A stretch of 64,000 nt of DNA from Brevundimonas sp. UBA6550 (GTDB lineage Bacteria > Pseudomonadota > Alphaproteobacteria > Caulobacterales > Caulobacteraceae). The notes under the pieces were generated by a model. The model was given only the letters and a program-made list of their open reading frames with translations. It was not told where the DNA came from and did no database searches. This document shows, piece after piece, positions 41,793-50,093 of this stretch. The stretch covers positions 361,300 through 425,299 of the forward strand of contig NZ_DJKE01000008.1 in NCBI RefSeq assembly GCF_002434505.1, given 5' to 3'. A program made the position numbers and the translations under genes. Positions within the stretch are counted from its first letter, which is position 1; every line of letters starts with the position of its first letter.

Positions 41793-42595
41793 GGCGGACC
41801 TGGGGGGCGCTGGCGGGCCTGATCCTGATCGGCGCTGCGGGCGTCACCGAGGCCCAGCCATTGCGCATCATGGCTCTTGATCAGTGTGCAGATCAATATG
41901 TGCTGGCGCTCTCGCCGGATTCGCAGCTGGCGCTGTCGCCCCGCGCCGACGATCCCGACGCCTGGCTGCGGCGCGAGGCCGCCGGGCGGTTGCGTTTACG
42001 GCCGACGCTGGAGGCGGCTGTCGGGTTTCGGCCCGATGTCGTGGTGCGCTATTGGGGCGGCGAGCCTCGGCTGTTGACAGCGCTTGAGCAGCGCGGGGTC
42101 AAGGTGATCACCATCGAGGACGCCGTGGATCTGGAGGGCGTTCGGCGCAACATTCGCACGGTGGCCGGTGGGCTGGGCCAGGTCGAGCGCGGGCGCAGGC
42201 TGGAACAGCGGATGGACGCCAAACTGGCGCGGGCCGCGCCCGCGCGACGTGCGACCCAGGCGCCGGGCGCGGTCTATCTGACCTCGGGCGGATTTACGTC
42301 GGGGCCCGGCACCTTGATGGAAGCCATGATGCGGGCGGCGGGTTTCCGCAATCTGACGACGGCGCCCGGATTCGGCGCGATCAGCGTGGAAAGGATCGCC
42401 ATGAACCCGCCGGTCCGGTTCATCCTGGGCTTCTTCGATCAGTTGCGGGCCGACCTGCGCGGGCCGGGCCGGCATCCGGTGGTTCGTCGGGCGGCCGAGG
42501 GACGGACGGCGGCGCGATTGCCGGCCGCGACCCTGACCTGCCCGGCCTGGTTCGCGGCGGATGCGGTGGCGCTGATGGCCGAGGGTCGGCCATGA
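41789..42595 (+). CDS. ABC transporter periplasmic binding protein (BtuF/hemin-type)
   Basis: 268-residue exported solute-binding protein with a signal peptide (WGALAGLILIGAAGVTEAQ). It has the type III binding-protein features of the BtuF/FhuD/HmuT group: MALDQCADQYVLAL near the mature start, a FRPDVVVRYWGG strand, a long connecting helix region, and a C-terminal lobe with APGFGAISVERIAMNPP. It starts with an ATG overlapping the TetR stop and overlaps the permease gene start, so the four genes form one coupled unit. The ligand is probably a corrinoid, heme or siderophore. Confidence 0.82.
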   Translation: MRRTWGALAGLILIGAAGVTEAQPLRIMALDQCADQYVLALSPDSQLALSPRADDPDAWLRREAAGRLRLRPTLEAAVGFRPDVVVRYWGGEPRLLTALEQRGVKVITIEDAVDLEGVRRNIRTVAGGLGQVERGRRLEQRMDAKLARAAPARRATQAPGAVYLTSGGFTSGPGTLMEAMMRAAGFRNLTTAPGFGAISVERIAMNPPVRFILGFFDQLRADLRGPGRHPVVRRAAEGRTAARLPAATLTCPAWFAADAVALMAEGRP

Positions 42596-43581
42596 GCGGA
42601 ACGGTGCGACTGTGCCTGATCCTGGGCTTGCTGATCGTGGCGGCCCTGGCGCTGGCGATCCTGATGGGTGAAACGCAGTTTACGGGCGCGCTGTATGGCG
42701 CCGCCTTTGGCGATCCGGCGTCTGGACCGGCGGAAGTCCTGTGGCAGGTGCGCGCGCCGCGCGCGGTCTGCGCCTTGGTCGTCGGCGCGGCTCTAGGGCT
42801 GGCGGGGGCGGTGATGCAGGGGCTGTTGCGCAATCCGCTGGCCGATCCGGGTGTGCTGGGCGTGTCGGCGACGGCGGCGCTGGGGGCGGCGTTAGCCATC
42901 GTTCTGGGCGCGGCGGCCGTGCCCGGCCTGATCGAGATGTCAGCTTTGGCGGGGGCTGCGCTGGCGGGCGGCCTTCTGATCGTCGCGTCCAGAGCGATGC
43001 GGGCGCCCGAGGCGTTGATCCTGTTCGGCGTGGCCGTGTCCAGTTTCGCCGGCGCGGCCACCGCCCTGATCTTCAACCTGTCGCCGTCGCCCATCGCGCA
43101 GGCTGAGGTCATGTCATGGTTGTTGGGATCGGTGCAGAACCGAAGCTGGATCGACGTGGCCTGGGTGACGCCGGCGGTGATCGTCGCGGGCGTGTTCGCC
43201 ATCCTGTCTGGCGACGGCCTGAGAATGCTGACCCTGGGCGACGAAGGCGCGGCGGCGTCCGGCCTGAGTATGGGGCGGCTGCGGGCGTTCGCCCTGATTG
43301 CGGCGGCGGTGGCGACCGGGGCGGCGGTCGCGGCGGCAGGCGTCATCGGCTTCGTGGGTCTGGCGGCGCCCCATCTGGTGCGGGCGTTGGTGCGGGGGGA
43401 TGCGAAGCGGATACTGGCGCCGTCGGCGCTGGCCGGCGGGCTGATGCTGATCGTTGCGGATCTGCTGGCGCGGCTGACGCCGACGGATCAGGAGCTGAAG
43501 CTGGGCGTGTTCACGGCCCTGATCGGTGCGCCGCTGTTCGCCTTGATCGCCTGGCGCGCGGCGCGGGAGTGGCGGCTGTGA
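42592..43581 (+). CDS. FecCD-family ABC transporter permease
   Basis: 329-residue inner-membrane permease with about ten helices. Family blocks are RAPRAVCALVVGAALGLAGA, MQGLLRNPLADPGVLGVSAT, MSWLLGSVQNRSWIDV, the coupling-region GVIGFVGLAAPHLVRALVRG, and LTPTDQELKLGVFTALIGAP near the end. The start overlaps the binding-protein stop (ATGA) and the stop overlaps the ATPase GTG start (GTGA). FecCD permeases carry iron-siderophores, heme or cobalamin. Confidence 0.95.
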   Translation: MSGTVRLCLILGLLIVAALALAILMGETQFTGALYGAAFGDPASGPAEVLWQVRAPRAVCALVVGAALGLAGAVMQGLLRNPLADPGVLGVSATAALGAALAIVLGAAAVPGLIEMSALAGAALAGGLLIVASRAMRAPEALILFGVAVSSFAGAATALIFNLSPSPIAQAEVMSWLLGSVQNRSWIDVAWVTPAVIVAGVFAILSGDGLRMLTLGDEGAAASGLSMGRLRAFALIAAAVATGAAVAAAGVIGFVGLAAPHLVRALVRGDAKRILAPSALAGGLMLIVADLLARLTPTDQELKLGVFTALIGAPLFALIAWRAAREWRL

Positions 43582-44333
43582 GCCTGCTGTCGCTGGAGCG
43601 TGTTCGGGCGCTGCTGGGCCAGGCCGTCGTGCTGGATGGGATCGATCTGTCGGTTTCGGCCGGGGAGGTCGTCGCCCTGTGCGGGCCGAATGGGGCGGGC
43701 AAGAGCAGCGCCATTCGCGCGGCTGTGGGCCTGCTGGCGACCACCGGCGGTCAGGTCAGGCTGGGCGGAACGCCGATCGCGGACCTGTCCCACCGTCAGC
43801 GCGCGGAACGGGCGGCCTATCTGCCACAGGAACGACGCATCGCCTGGAACCTGCCGGCCGTCGAGGTGGCGGCCCTTGGCGCGCCCTTCCTTTCGGGCGC
43901 GGAGGCGTTGGCGCGGGCCGGCGCTGCGCTGAATGAGGTGGGCGCCGGTCATCTGGCGGATCGCGGCGTGGCGGAAATGTCGGGCGGGGAGCGGGCGCGC
44001 GTCCTGCTGGCGCGGGCGCTGGTGGTCGATGCGCCGCTGCTGCTGGCCGACGAACCCATCGCCGGTCTGGACCCGGACGCCCAGCGGCTTGTGCTGGAGC
44101 GGTTGAGGGCGCGGGCCGACAGGGGGGCGGGGGTGCTGGTCAGCCTGCACGACCTCACCCTGGCCGCGACCGTCGCCGACCGCGTGGTGGTGATGGACCG
44201 GGGCCAAATGGTCGCCGACGCTCCGCCGATGCAGGCGCTGGCGCCCGACGTCCTGCGTCGGACGTTCGGGCTGGACGGCGGCTGGGTCGAAGGGCCGAAC
44301 GGACCGCTGCTGGCGGCCCGCCGCGCTCAGTAG
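43578..44333 (+). CDS. ABC transporter ATP-binding protein (FecE/BtuD/HmuV-type)
   Basis: 251-residue ATPase. Walker A is GPNGAGKSS, the Q-loop region ends in YLPQERRIAW, the signature is MSGGERARVLLARAL, Walker B is LLLADEPIAGLD and the switch is SLHDLTLA. GTG at 43578 overlaps the permease stop. It converges on the lytic transglycosylase gene with a seven-base overlap of coding ends. It completes the TetR-binding protein-permease-ATPase unit. Confidence 0.94.
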   Translation: MSLLSLERVRALLGQAVVLDGIDLSVSAGEVVALCGPNGAGKSSAIRAAVGLLATTGGQVRLGGTPIADLSHRQRAERAAYLPQERRIAWNLPAVEVAALGAPFLSGAEALARAGAALNEVGAGHLADRGVAEMSGGERARVLLARALVVDAPLLLADEPIAGLDPDAQRLVLERLRARADRGAGVLVSLHDLTLAATVADRVVVMDRGQMVADAPPMQALAPDVLRRTFGLDGGWVEGPNGPLLAARRAQ

Positions 44334-46387
44334 CCCGCGTAGGGCCTGGGGCCTGCGGCCGCGCCGCGCGATATGTCGGCCGAGGGCGTCAGTGGGGCGG
44401 TGCCGCCGTTCAGGCGCGCCTTGTAGACCGCCATGTTTTCCATCACCCGCATCATATAGTTGCGCGTCTCGGTGAAGGGGGCGCATTCGATGAAGTCGAT
44501 GGTCTTGATCGCATCGCCGCGCGGGTCGCCGCAGCGCGCGATCCACTGGCTGGGACGCGCCGGGCCGGCATTGTAGCCCACCGTCGCCAGCAGCATGGAG
44601 CCGTTGTTGGCGGCCATCAGCTCGCCCAGGTGATAGCTGCCCAGGGTCATGTTGTAGTCGGGGTCCCACAGCTGTTCGGCCGAATAGCTCATGCCGAGGC
44701 GACGAGCGACGCCCGAGGCGGTGGACGGCAGGAACTGCATCATGCCGCGCGCGTCGGCGCCGGAACGGGCGCGCGGATCGAAGCTGGATTCCTGGCGGGT
44801 GATGGCCTGGGTGAATTCCAGCGGGGCCGCGCCGGCGACTTGGGGCGGGATGCGCACCGGATACATACGCTCGGGCATGACGAAGCCGCGCTGGCTGGCG
44901 GCGCGTCCCACCATCATGGCGGTGAAGCCCTCGCCATAGCCGCGCGACAGGTCCATCAGCAGGGCCAGATCGTTGATTGTCGGCAGGTCGTTGTCCAACT
45001 GATAGGCGAAGACGCGCAGCAAGCTCATCTCGCCCGTCTCGCCCAGAATGCGGGTGGCGCGCACGATCTCATTGCCTTCGAAACGCGCGATATCGGCCTG
45101 GGACGGGACGGGTTCGCCCGGCAACTGGAGCGTGGTCATGCCCGCCTTCTCGGCCGCCAGTTGACCATAGAAGGTCTGCCAGTGCTGGGCGCCGTTGCGA
45201 TAGTAGCCCAGCGCCGCGTCGCGTTCGCCGCGGGCCTCGGCCGCCCGCCCCAGCCAGTAGTAGGCACGGCCCTGGGTGATGGGCGTGGACGATGCAGTGC
45301 GCAGCGCCTCGAAATGGCGGGCGGCGACCTCGGGCTGGTTCAGCTTGGTCAGGGCGACCCAACCGGCGAAGAACTCGGCGTCCACCATCCGGTCGCCCGA
45401 GGTGAAGCCGTGGCCGTTCATGGCGTCATAGGCGGCGCGCCAGTTGCCTTGCTGCAGGGCGTCCAAGAAATAGTTGCGACGCTCGCTCCACAGGATGTTG
45501 TCGCCGGTCGTATGGGCCGGGGCGGGCGGCAGGTTGGCCAGCAGGGCGAAACCCTCCGACTGGCGATTCTGCGACCGCAGCAGGCGGACGCGCTCCAGCA
45601 CCACGGCCGGATCGGCCGCCTGGGCGGGCGTCAGATTGGCGATGACAGCGTCAGGGCTGTAGGCCGAGCGCAGGGTCATGACCGTGTTGGCGATAGCGGC
45701 GCGCTCGGGCGACACCAGATTGACCATGCTGCGCGTCGCCGGGCCGTGCGGGCCCAGCAACAGCATGTTCAGCCGCGCCTCGTGATCCGCCGGCGTCAGC
45801 CACGCGCCCCAACGGGCCAGGATCCGCGATTGCGGCGCGTCGTCGAACGACCGCGTGCGCCACCAGTCGCGCACCAGATCGCGGGCCTGATCCTGGCGGC
45901 CGCGTTGCTCCAGCGCCGAGGCGTAGGCGATGGCGCCCTCGACCGTCGTCGGCTTGCCGTCCGACATCAGCGACAGGGCCGCGTCGGCGCCCAGGCCGGA
46001 CCGGTCCAGAACCTTTTCGGCGGCTGCACGACGTGATTCGCCGCGCGGCCAGTTGGCCAGGTCGCTCTGGCCCCGCGCGAGGTCGGCGTAGGCCAGTTGC
46101 TCGCCCGAGGTGTCGATCAGCGCCCATTCGACCAGCTTGCGCGCCGAGGCGTCGCGGATCTGGGACATGGCGGATTGGGCGCCGAACACGTCGCGCGCGC
46201 GGGCGGCCGCCAGCCCCTGGCGAAACAGCGCCGTGTCCTGATCGTTCAGCACGCGGCCCTGATAGGTGGCGGAATAGCCGGGCACGGACGAGGAAGCCGA
46301 CGCATAGGGCACAGGCTGGGTGGGCAGGACGTCCTGCGGGTTCGGCGCAAGGACGGCGAGGGCCGCCGCCAGACTGGTCGCGATCAT
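44327..46387 (-). CDS. Soluble lytic transglycosylase (Slt70-like)
   Basis: 686-residue periplasmic murein lyase that cleaves glycan strands to 1,6-anhydro products. It has a signal peptide (IATSLAAALAVLAPNPQ region), a long alpha-superhelical TPR-like U-domain, and then the family 1 catalytic domain with the catalytic Glu533 in TRQESSFDP, GMMQFLPSTA, the DPDYNMTLGSYHL block and ATVGYNAGPARP. ATG 46387 gives a normal signal peptide; a GTG/ATG at 46405 adds six residues. It is divergent from dapA. Confidence 0.93.
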   Translation of the reverse strand: MIATSLAAALAVLAPNPQDVLPTQPVPYASASSSVPGYSATYQGRVLNDQDTALFRQGLAAARARDVFGAQSAMSQIRDASARKLVEWALIDTSGEQLAYADLARGQSDLANWPRGESRRAAAEKVLDRSGLGADAALSLMSDGKPTTVEGAIAYASALEQRGRQDQARDLVRDWWRTRSFDDAPQSRILARWGAWLTPADHEARLNMLLLGPHGPATRSMVNLVSPERAAIANTVMTLRSAYSPDAVIANLTPAQAADPAVVLERVRLLRSQNRQSEGFALLANLPPAPAHTTGDNILWSERRNYFLDALQQGNWRAAYDAMNGHGFTSGDRMVDAEFFAGWVALTKLNQPEVAARHFEALRTASSTPITQGRAYYWLGRAAEARGERDAALGYYRNGAQHWQTFYGQLAAEKAGMTTLQLPGEPVPSQADIARFEGNEIVRATRILGETGEMSLLRVFAYQLDNDLPTINDLALLMDLSRGYGEGFTAMMVGRAASQRGFVMPERMYPVRIPPQVAGAAPLEFTQAITRQESSFDPRARSGADARGMMQFLPSTASGVARRLGMSYSAEQLWDPDYNMTLGSYHLGELMAANNGSMLLATVGYNAGPARPSQWIARCGDPRGDAIKTIDFIECAPFTETRNYMMRVMENMAVYKARLNGGTAPLTPSADISRGAAAGPRPYAGY

Positions 46388-46512
46388 GATCTGTCCTGTT
46401 CCCATTCAATCCCGGTTGCGGCGGAGCCGCTGGCGACCTAACGTCCCGCGCTCATTGCAAAGGCGATGAACATCCGTCCATCGTCGCTCCCCACGCAGGC
46501 CAGCTTAGTCTC

Positions 46513-47397
46513 ATGAACGCCCCCTTGTTCAAGGGCGTGATCACCGCCCTGATCACACCACTTCGTGACGGAAACGTGGACGAAGCCGCATTCGCCAAAC
46601 TGCTCGAGCGTCAGATCGCCGCAGGGGTTCACGGCGTCGTCCCGATGGGCACGACGGGCGAGGGCGCCAGCATGGATCTGGACGAGCACAAGCACGTCAT
46701 CGAGCTGTGCGTGCGTCTGGTCGCCGGCCGGGTCAGCGTCATCGCCGGAACGGGGTCGCCCTACACCAAGGAAGCCATCGACCTGACCCGTCACGCTAAG
46801 ACGGTGGGCGCAGACGGCGCTTTGATCGTGACACCCTATTATATTCGCCCATCCCAGGCGGGCATGGCGGCTCATTTCGAAGCGGTCGCCGACGCGGTGC
46901 AACTGCCGATCCTGCTTTACAACGTGCCGGGGCGGACGGGGGCCGATCTGGCAAATGAGACCGTCGCGCGCCTGGCGGCCCATCCGAACATCGTCGGCAT
47001 CAAGGACGCCACCGGCGACATGAGCCGCGTCAGTTGGATGCGCGCCAACATCGCGGACCAGTTCGATCTGATCTCGGGCGATGATCCCAGCTATCTGGGC
47101 TATCACGCTCACGGCGGCGTGGGGCTGATCTCGGTGGCGTCGAACGTCGCGCCCGAGGCCATGGTCGCGCTTCACAACGCCATGACGGCCGGCGACTACG
47201 GCACGGCGCGGGAATGGCAGGGCCGGTTGATCGGCCTGTGCAAGGCGCTGTTCCTGGACAATTCGCCAGCGCCGACCAAATACGCCCTGGCCAAGTTGGG
47301 CCTGTGCAACGAGGAGGCGCGCCTGCCGCTGTCGCCGACGTCGGACGCGGTCAAGCCGATCATCGACCGCGCCATGGCGGATGCGGGCGTCGGCTGA
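46513..47397 (+). CDS. dapA: 4-hydroxy-tetrahydrodipicolinate synthase DapA
   Basis: 294-residue aldolase that condenses pyruvate with aspartate semialdehyde in lysine and diaminopimelate synthesis. The Schiff-base Lys164 lies in GIKDATGD. Tyr136 and Arg141 lie in [10 protein letters not shown], and the GTTGE pyruvate-site loop is at 46-50. The length is typical. The stop overlaps the smpB start (TGATG), an arrangement also found in related alphaproteobacteria. Confidence 0.97.
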   Translation: MNAPLFKGVITALITPLRDGNVDEAAFAKLLERQIAAGVHGVVPMGTTGEGASMDLDEHKHVIELCVRLVAGRVSVIAGTGSPYTKEAIDLTRHAKTVGADGALIVTPYYIRPSQAGMAAHFEAVADAVQLPILLYNVPGRTGADLANETVARLAAHPNIVGIKDATGDMSRVSWMRANIADQFDLISGDDPSYLGYHAHGGVGLISVASNVAPEAMVALHNAMTAGDYGTAREWQGRLIGLCKALFLDNSPAPTKYALAKLGLCNEEARLPLSPTSDAVKPIIDRAMADAGVG

Positions 47398-47870
47398 TGG
47401 CGCCTCAACCGCAATCCAAATCCAAGCTGATCGCCGAGAACCGACGCGCGCGCTTCGACTATTTCCTGGAGGACAATATCGAGGCCGGGATCCAGCTGCT
47501 GGGCACCGAGATCAAGGCGCTGCGTGACGGCCGGGCCAATATCGCCGAAAGCTATGCGGCGGTGGAGGGGCGCGAGATCGTGCTGATCAACGCCGACATT
47601 CCCCCTTACAAACAGGCGTATCGGTTCAACCACGAGCCACGCCGGCCACGTAAGCTGCTGCTGCACAGAAAGCAGATCGACCGGCTGATCGGGGCGGTTC
47701 AGCGCGACGGCCAGACGATCATTCCGCTGAGGCTGTATCTGAACGACGCCGGCAAGGCCAAGCTGGAGATCGCCTTGGCCAAGGGCAAGAAGCTGCACGA
47801 CAAGCGCGAAGCCTCGGCCGAGCGCGACTGGCAGCGCGACAAGGCCCGGCTGATGCGCGACAAGGGCTGA
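47397..47870 (+). CDS. smpB: SsrA-binding protein SmpB
   Basis: 157-residue RNA-binding protein that escorts tmRNA to stalled ribosomes. Typical blocks are [59 protein letters not shown] and [12 protein letters not shown] [16 protein letters not shown]. The tail [12 protein letters not shown] is the decoding-centre helix. ATG 47397 shares a base with the dapA stop. No tmRNA gene is in the window. Confidence 0.97.
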   Translation: MAPQPQSKSKLIAENRRARFDYFLEDNIEAGIQLLGTEIKALRDGRANIAESYAAVEGREIVLINADIPPYKQAYRFNHEPRRPRKLLLHRKQIDRLIGAVQRDGQTIIPLRLYLNDAGKAKLEIALAKGKKLHDKREASAERDWQRDKARLMRDKG

Positions 47871-47880
47871 TCCGCGGAGG

Positions 47881-48519
47881 TCAGCTTTCGATCAAGGTGC
47901 GGACGCGCGCGAAGATGTCCTCGAACATCTCGGGCGTCAGCCGGCCGGTGTTCGTGTTCAGCCGCGAGCAGTGATAGCTGTTCAGGATGATGTAGCCGCC
48001 CGCTTCGCCCTGTGCTCCGTGGCCCGTCGGCATGGCCGACGCGGGTCGTCCGAAGGCCTTCAGGATGTTGCGGCGCGACACGTCGCCCAGGGTCACGATC
48101 ACCTTCAGATTGGGCAGCAGCTTAAGCCGGTCGATCAGGAAGGGTCGGCAGGTCGTCTCCTCGATCGGCAGGGGCTTGTTGCCGGGCGGCGCGCAGCGCA
48201 CGGCGTTGGTGATCATGCAATCCGTCAGCGTCAGGTCGTCGTGCCCGTTCGGGTCGTAATGGCCATGTGCGAATCCGGCCTTCTTCAGCGTGTCGTACAG
48301 CAGCCAGCCGGCATGGTCCCCGGTGAAGGGCCGGCCTGTGCGGTTGGCGCCCATGCGGCCCGGCGCCAGGCCGGCGATCAGCAGCCGCGCATTCGGATCG
48401 CCGAACGAGGCGGCCGGACCGTTCCACCAGTCGGGGTTCTGGCGCGCGTTCTCCCGGCGGTATTCGACCAGGCGCGGGCACAGGGGGCAGTCGCGGGGCG
48501 GTTCGGGCGTCAGGCTCAT
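47881..48519 (-). CDS. Type-5 uracil-DNA glycosylase (UDGb-like)
   Basis: 212-residue DNA repair enzyme of the 4Fe-4S-type UDG superfamily. Cys11 and Cys14 in CPLCPRL, with further cysteines in CMITNAVRCAPPGNKP and CRPFL, can ligate a cluster. The family 5 active-site loops appear as LLIAGLAPGRMGANRTGRPF and SYHCSRLNTNTGRLTPEMF. In the latter the residue after His is Cys rather than the Pro I expect in this family. It removes deaminated bases from DNA. Its start overlaps the stop of the NYN gene (ATGA). Confidence 0.88.
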   Translation of the reverse strand: MSLTPEPPRDCPLCPRLVEYRRENARQNPDWWNGPAASFGDPNARLLIAGLAPGRMGANRTGRPFTGDHAGWLLYDTLKKAGFAHGHYDPNGHDDLTLTDCMITNAVRCAPPGNKPLPIEETTCRPFLIDRLKLLPNLKVIVTLGDVSRRNILKAFGRPASAMPTGHGAQGEAGGYIILNSYHCSRLNTNTGRLTPEMFEDIFARVRTLIES

Positions 48520-49052
48520 TGCGCGGCCTTCGGGCGGCCGAACTCTGCCATCAGATCGTTCAGGTCCAGGAAGGCGTCGGCCTGGCGACGCAGTTCGTCG
48601 GCGATGTGCGGCGGCTGGGTCTTCTGGGTCGAGATGACCGTGACCCGCACGCCCTTGGCCTGGATCGCCTGAACCACGCGGCGGAAATCGCCGTCGCCGG
48701 AAAACAGGACGGCATGATCGATGTGTGGGGCCAGCTCCATCATGTCCACCGCGATCTCGATGTCCATATTGCCCTTGATCCGGCTGTGGCCCGCGCCGTC
48801 GGTGAAGCGTTTGACCGGCTTGGTCACGACCGAAAAGCCGTTGTAGTCCAGCCAATCGACCAGCGGCTTCACCGGCGAGAACTCTTCGCCCTCGACTATG
48901 GCCGTGTAATAATAGGCGCGGGTCACGACCGATTTCTCGCGGAACCAGTCCAGCATCCGCCGGAAGTCCATGTCGTGTTGAAGCGCGCGAGCGGCGGAAT
49001 AGAGGTTGGACCCGTCGATGAAGATCGCCAGGCGGTCGGTGGAATGAAACAT
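48516..49052 (-). CDS. NYN-domain (LabA/DUF88-like) putative nuclease
   Basis: 178-residue protein with a PIN-like NYN fold. The acidic residues fit the family: AIFIDGSNLY near the start, GNMDIEIAVDMM in the middle and LFSGDGDFRRVVQAIQAKG. NYN proteins are predicted metal-dependent RNases. I chose the ATG at 49052, which gives a clean MFHSTDRLAIFIDGSNLY start. It is transcribed away from folK, and its start lies 65 bases from the folK start I prefer. It is coupled to the uracil-DNA glycosylase gene downstream. Confidence 0.88.
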   Translation of the reverse strand: MFHSTDRLAIFIDGSNLYSAARALQHDMDFRRMLDWFREKSVVTRAYYYTAIVEGEEFSPVKPLVDWLDYNGFSVVTKPVKRFTDGAGHSRIKGNMDIEIAVDMMELAPHIDHAVLFSGDGDFRRVVQAIQAKGVRVTVISTQKTQPPHIADELRRQADAFLDLNDLMAEFGRPKAAQ

Positions 49053-49116
49053 GGTCGAAGCCGACAAAAGGAATGAAGAAAATGGCGCCCCGGCGAACGC
49101 CCGCGTCGATGTGGGA

Positions 49117-49632
49117 ATGGACGAGACGCTGAACCTGGACCAGGCAGTCATCGTTGCGCTGGGCTGCAATGACAAGGGGGTATGGGCCTCTTGCCGCGAG
49201 GCGCTGGAGGCGGCGCTGGCGCGGTTCCGCAGCGAGGGGATCGATGTCGTCGCGTGTTCCTGCTGGTGGTCGTCGCTGGCCTGGCCCGACCCGTCCGATC
49301 CGCCGTTCCTGAACGGGGTCGCGATTGTGCGCACAGACCACGACCCGCACGCCCTGATGACGACCCTGGGCCGGATCGAGGACGCCTTCGGCCGCCGGCG
49401 TTCGGTCCGCAACGCCCCGCGCACGCTGGATCTGGACCTGATCGCCTATGGCCGGCTGAGCGGCGATCTGAACGGGCTGATCCTGCCGCATCCTCGCGCC
49501 GCAGAACGACGGTTCGTGATGGGGCCGCTATCTGAAATCGCGCCCCAATGGGTGCATCCGACTGTTGGAAGAAAAGCCCTTGATCTGGCCGCCACGGCTT
49601 CGGTCGGATCGGGCGCGCGCCCCACGACATGA
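49117..49632 (+). CDS. folK: HPPK (2-amino-4-hydroxy-6-hydroxymethyldihydropteridine pyrophosphokinase)
   Basis: 171-residue folate enzyme that transfers pyrophosphate from ATP to 6-hydroxymethyl-7,8-dihydropterin. Seen: VIVALGCNDKG at the N-terminus, FLNGVAIVRT, the ATP/metal-site signature RRSVRNAPRTLDLDLIAYG, LPHPRAAERRFVMGPLSEIA. An ATG at 49051 would put its first bases on top of the oppositely oriented NYN start, so ATG 49117 (preceded by GGGA) is more likely. No other folate gene adjoins it. Confidence 0.9.
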   Translation: MDETLNLDQAVIVALGCNDKGVWASCREALEAALARFRSEGIDVVACSCWWSSLAWPDPSDPPFLNGVAIVRTDHDPHALMTTLGRIEDAFGRRRSVRNAPRTLDLDLIAYGRLSGDLNGLILPHPRAAERRFVMGPLSEIAPQWVHPTVGRKALDLAATASVGSGARPTT

Positions 49633-49733
49633 GCCGGGCAGGGCGGCTGCGCCGCACTTTCGCCCCTGTGGCGTTGCAAAAAGCAGTCTCCATCTGTATT
49701 TGACGCGGTTCTCCCCCGCGTTCGAGGAATTTC

Positions 49734-50093
49734 ATGGCCCGCGTCACCGTCGAAGACTGCATCGAGAAGGTTCCGAACCGCTTTGGCCTGGTGCTGATGG
49801 CTGGCCACCGCGCCCGCAGCATCGCCAACGGCGCCGCCCTGACCATCGACCGCGACAACGACAAGAACCCGGTCGTCGCCCTGCGCGAGATTGCTGACGA
49901 CACCGTGGCGCCGGACGAACTGCGCGAGACCATCATCACCACGCTGCAGCGCGTCGATGAGCGTACGGAAGCCGAGGACGAGGCGGAAACGGTCGCCCTG
50001 CTGGCCGAACCGCAGCACATGAACATGGCCGAGGCCGAGCTGATCCGCGCGCTGCAAAGCGACCGCGACGGCGGCCAGGAGGAGCGGTACTGA
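49734..50093 (+). CDS. rpoZ: RNA polymerase omega subunit RpoZ
   Basis: 119-residue omega subunit that helps assemble beta' into RNA polymerase. It shows [48 protein letters not shown] and an acidic C-terminal tail, all typical. GAGGAA stands four bases before ATG 49734. Its stop lies within the start region of the (p)ppGpp enzyme gene, the classical rpoZ-spoT pairing. The last codons carry the ribosome site of that downstream gene. Confidence 0.96.
   Translation: MARVTVEDCIEKVPNRFGLVLMAGHRARSIANGAALTIDRDNDKNPVVALREIADDTVAPDELRETIITTLQRVDERTEAEDEAETVALLAEPQHMNMAEAELIRALQSDRDGGQEERY
50077..50092 (+). promoter_or_regulatory. Shine-Dalgarno and CTG start of the rsh gene
   Basis: AGGAGGAG at 50077-50084 stands at ideal distance from CTG 50090-50092, which overlaps the rpoZ stop as CTGA. 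No ATG, GTG or TTG occurs in this frame between here and 50318, although conserved protein sequence already begins at about 50230. Confidence 0.6.

Noticed and set aside
49051..49116. folK starting at ATG 49051
   Set aside because: This start would overlap the divergent NYN gene start codon and has no family similarity; ATG 49117 fits better.
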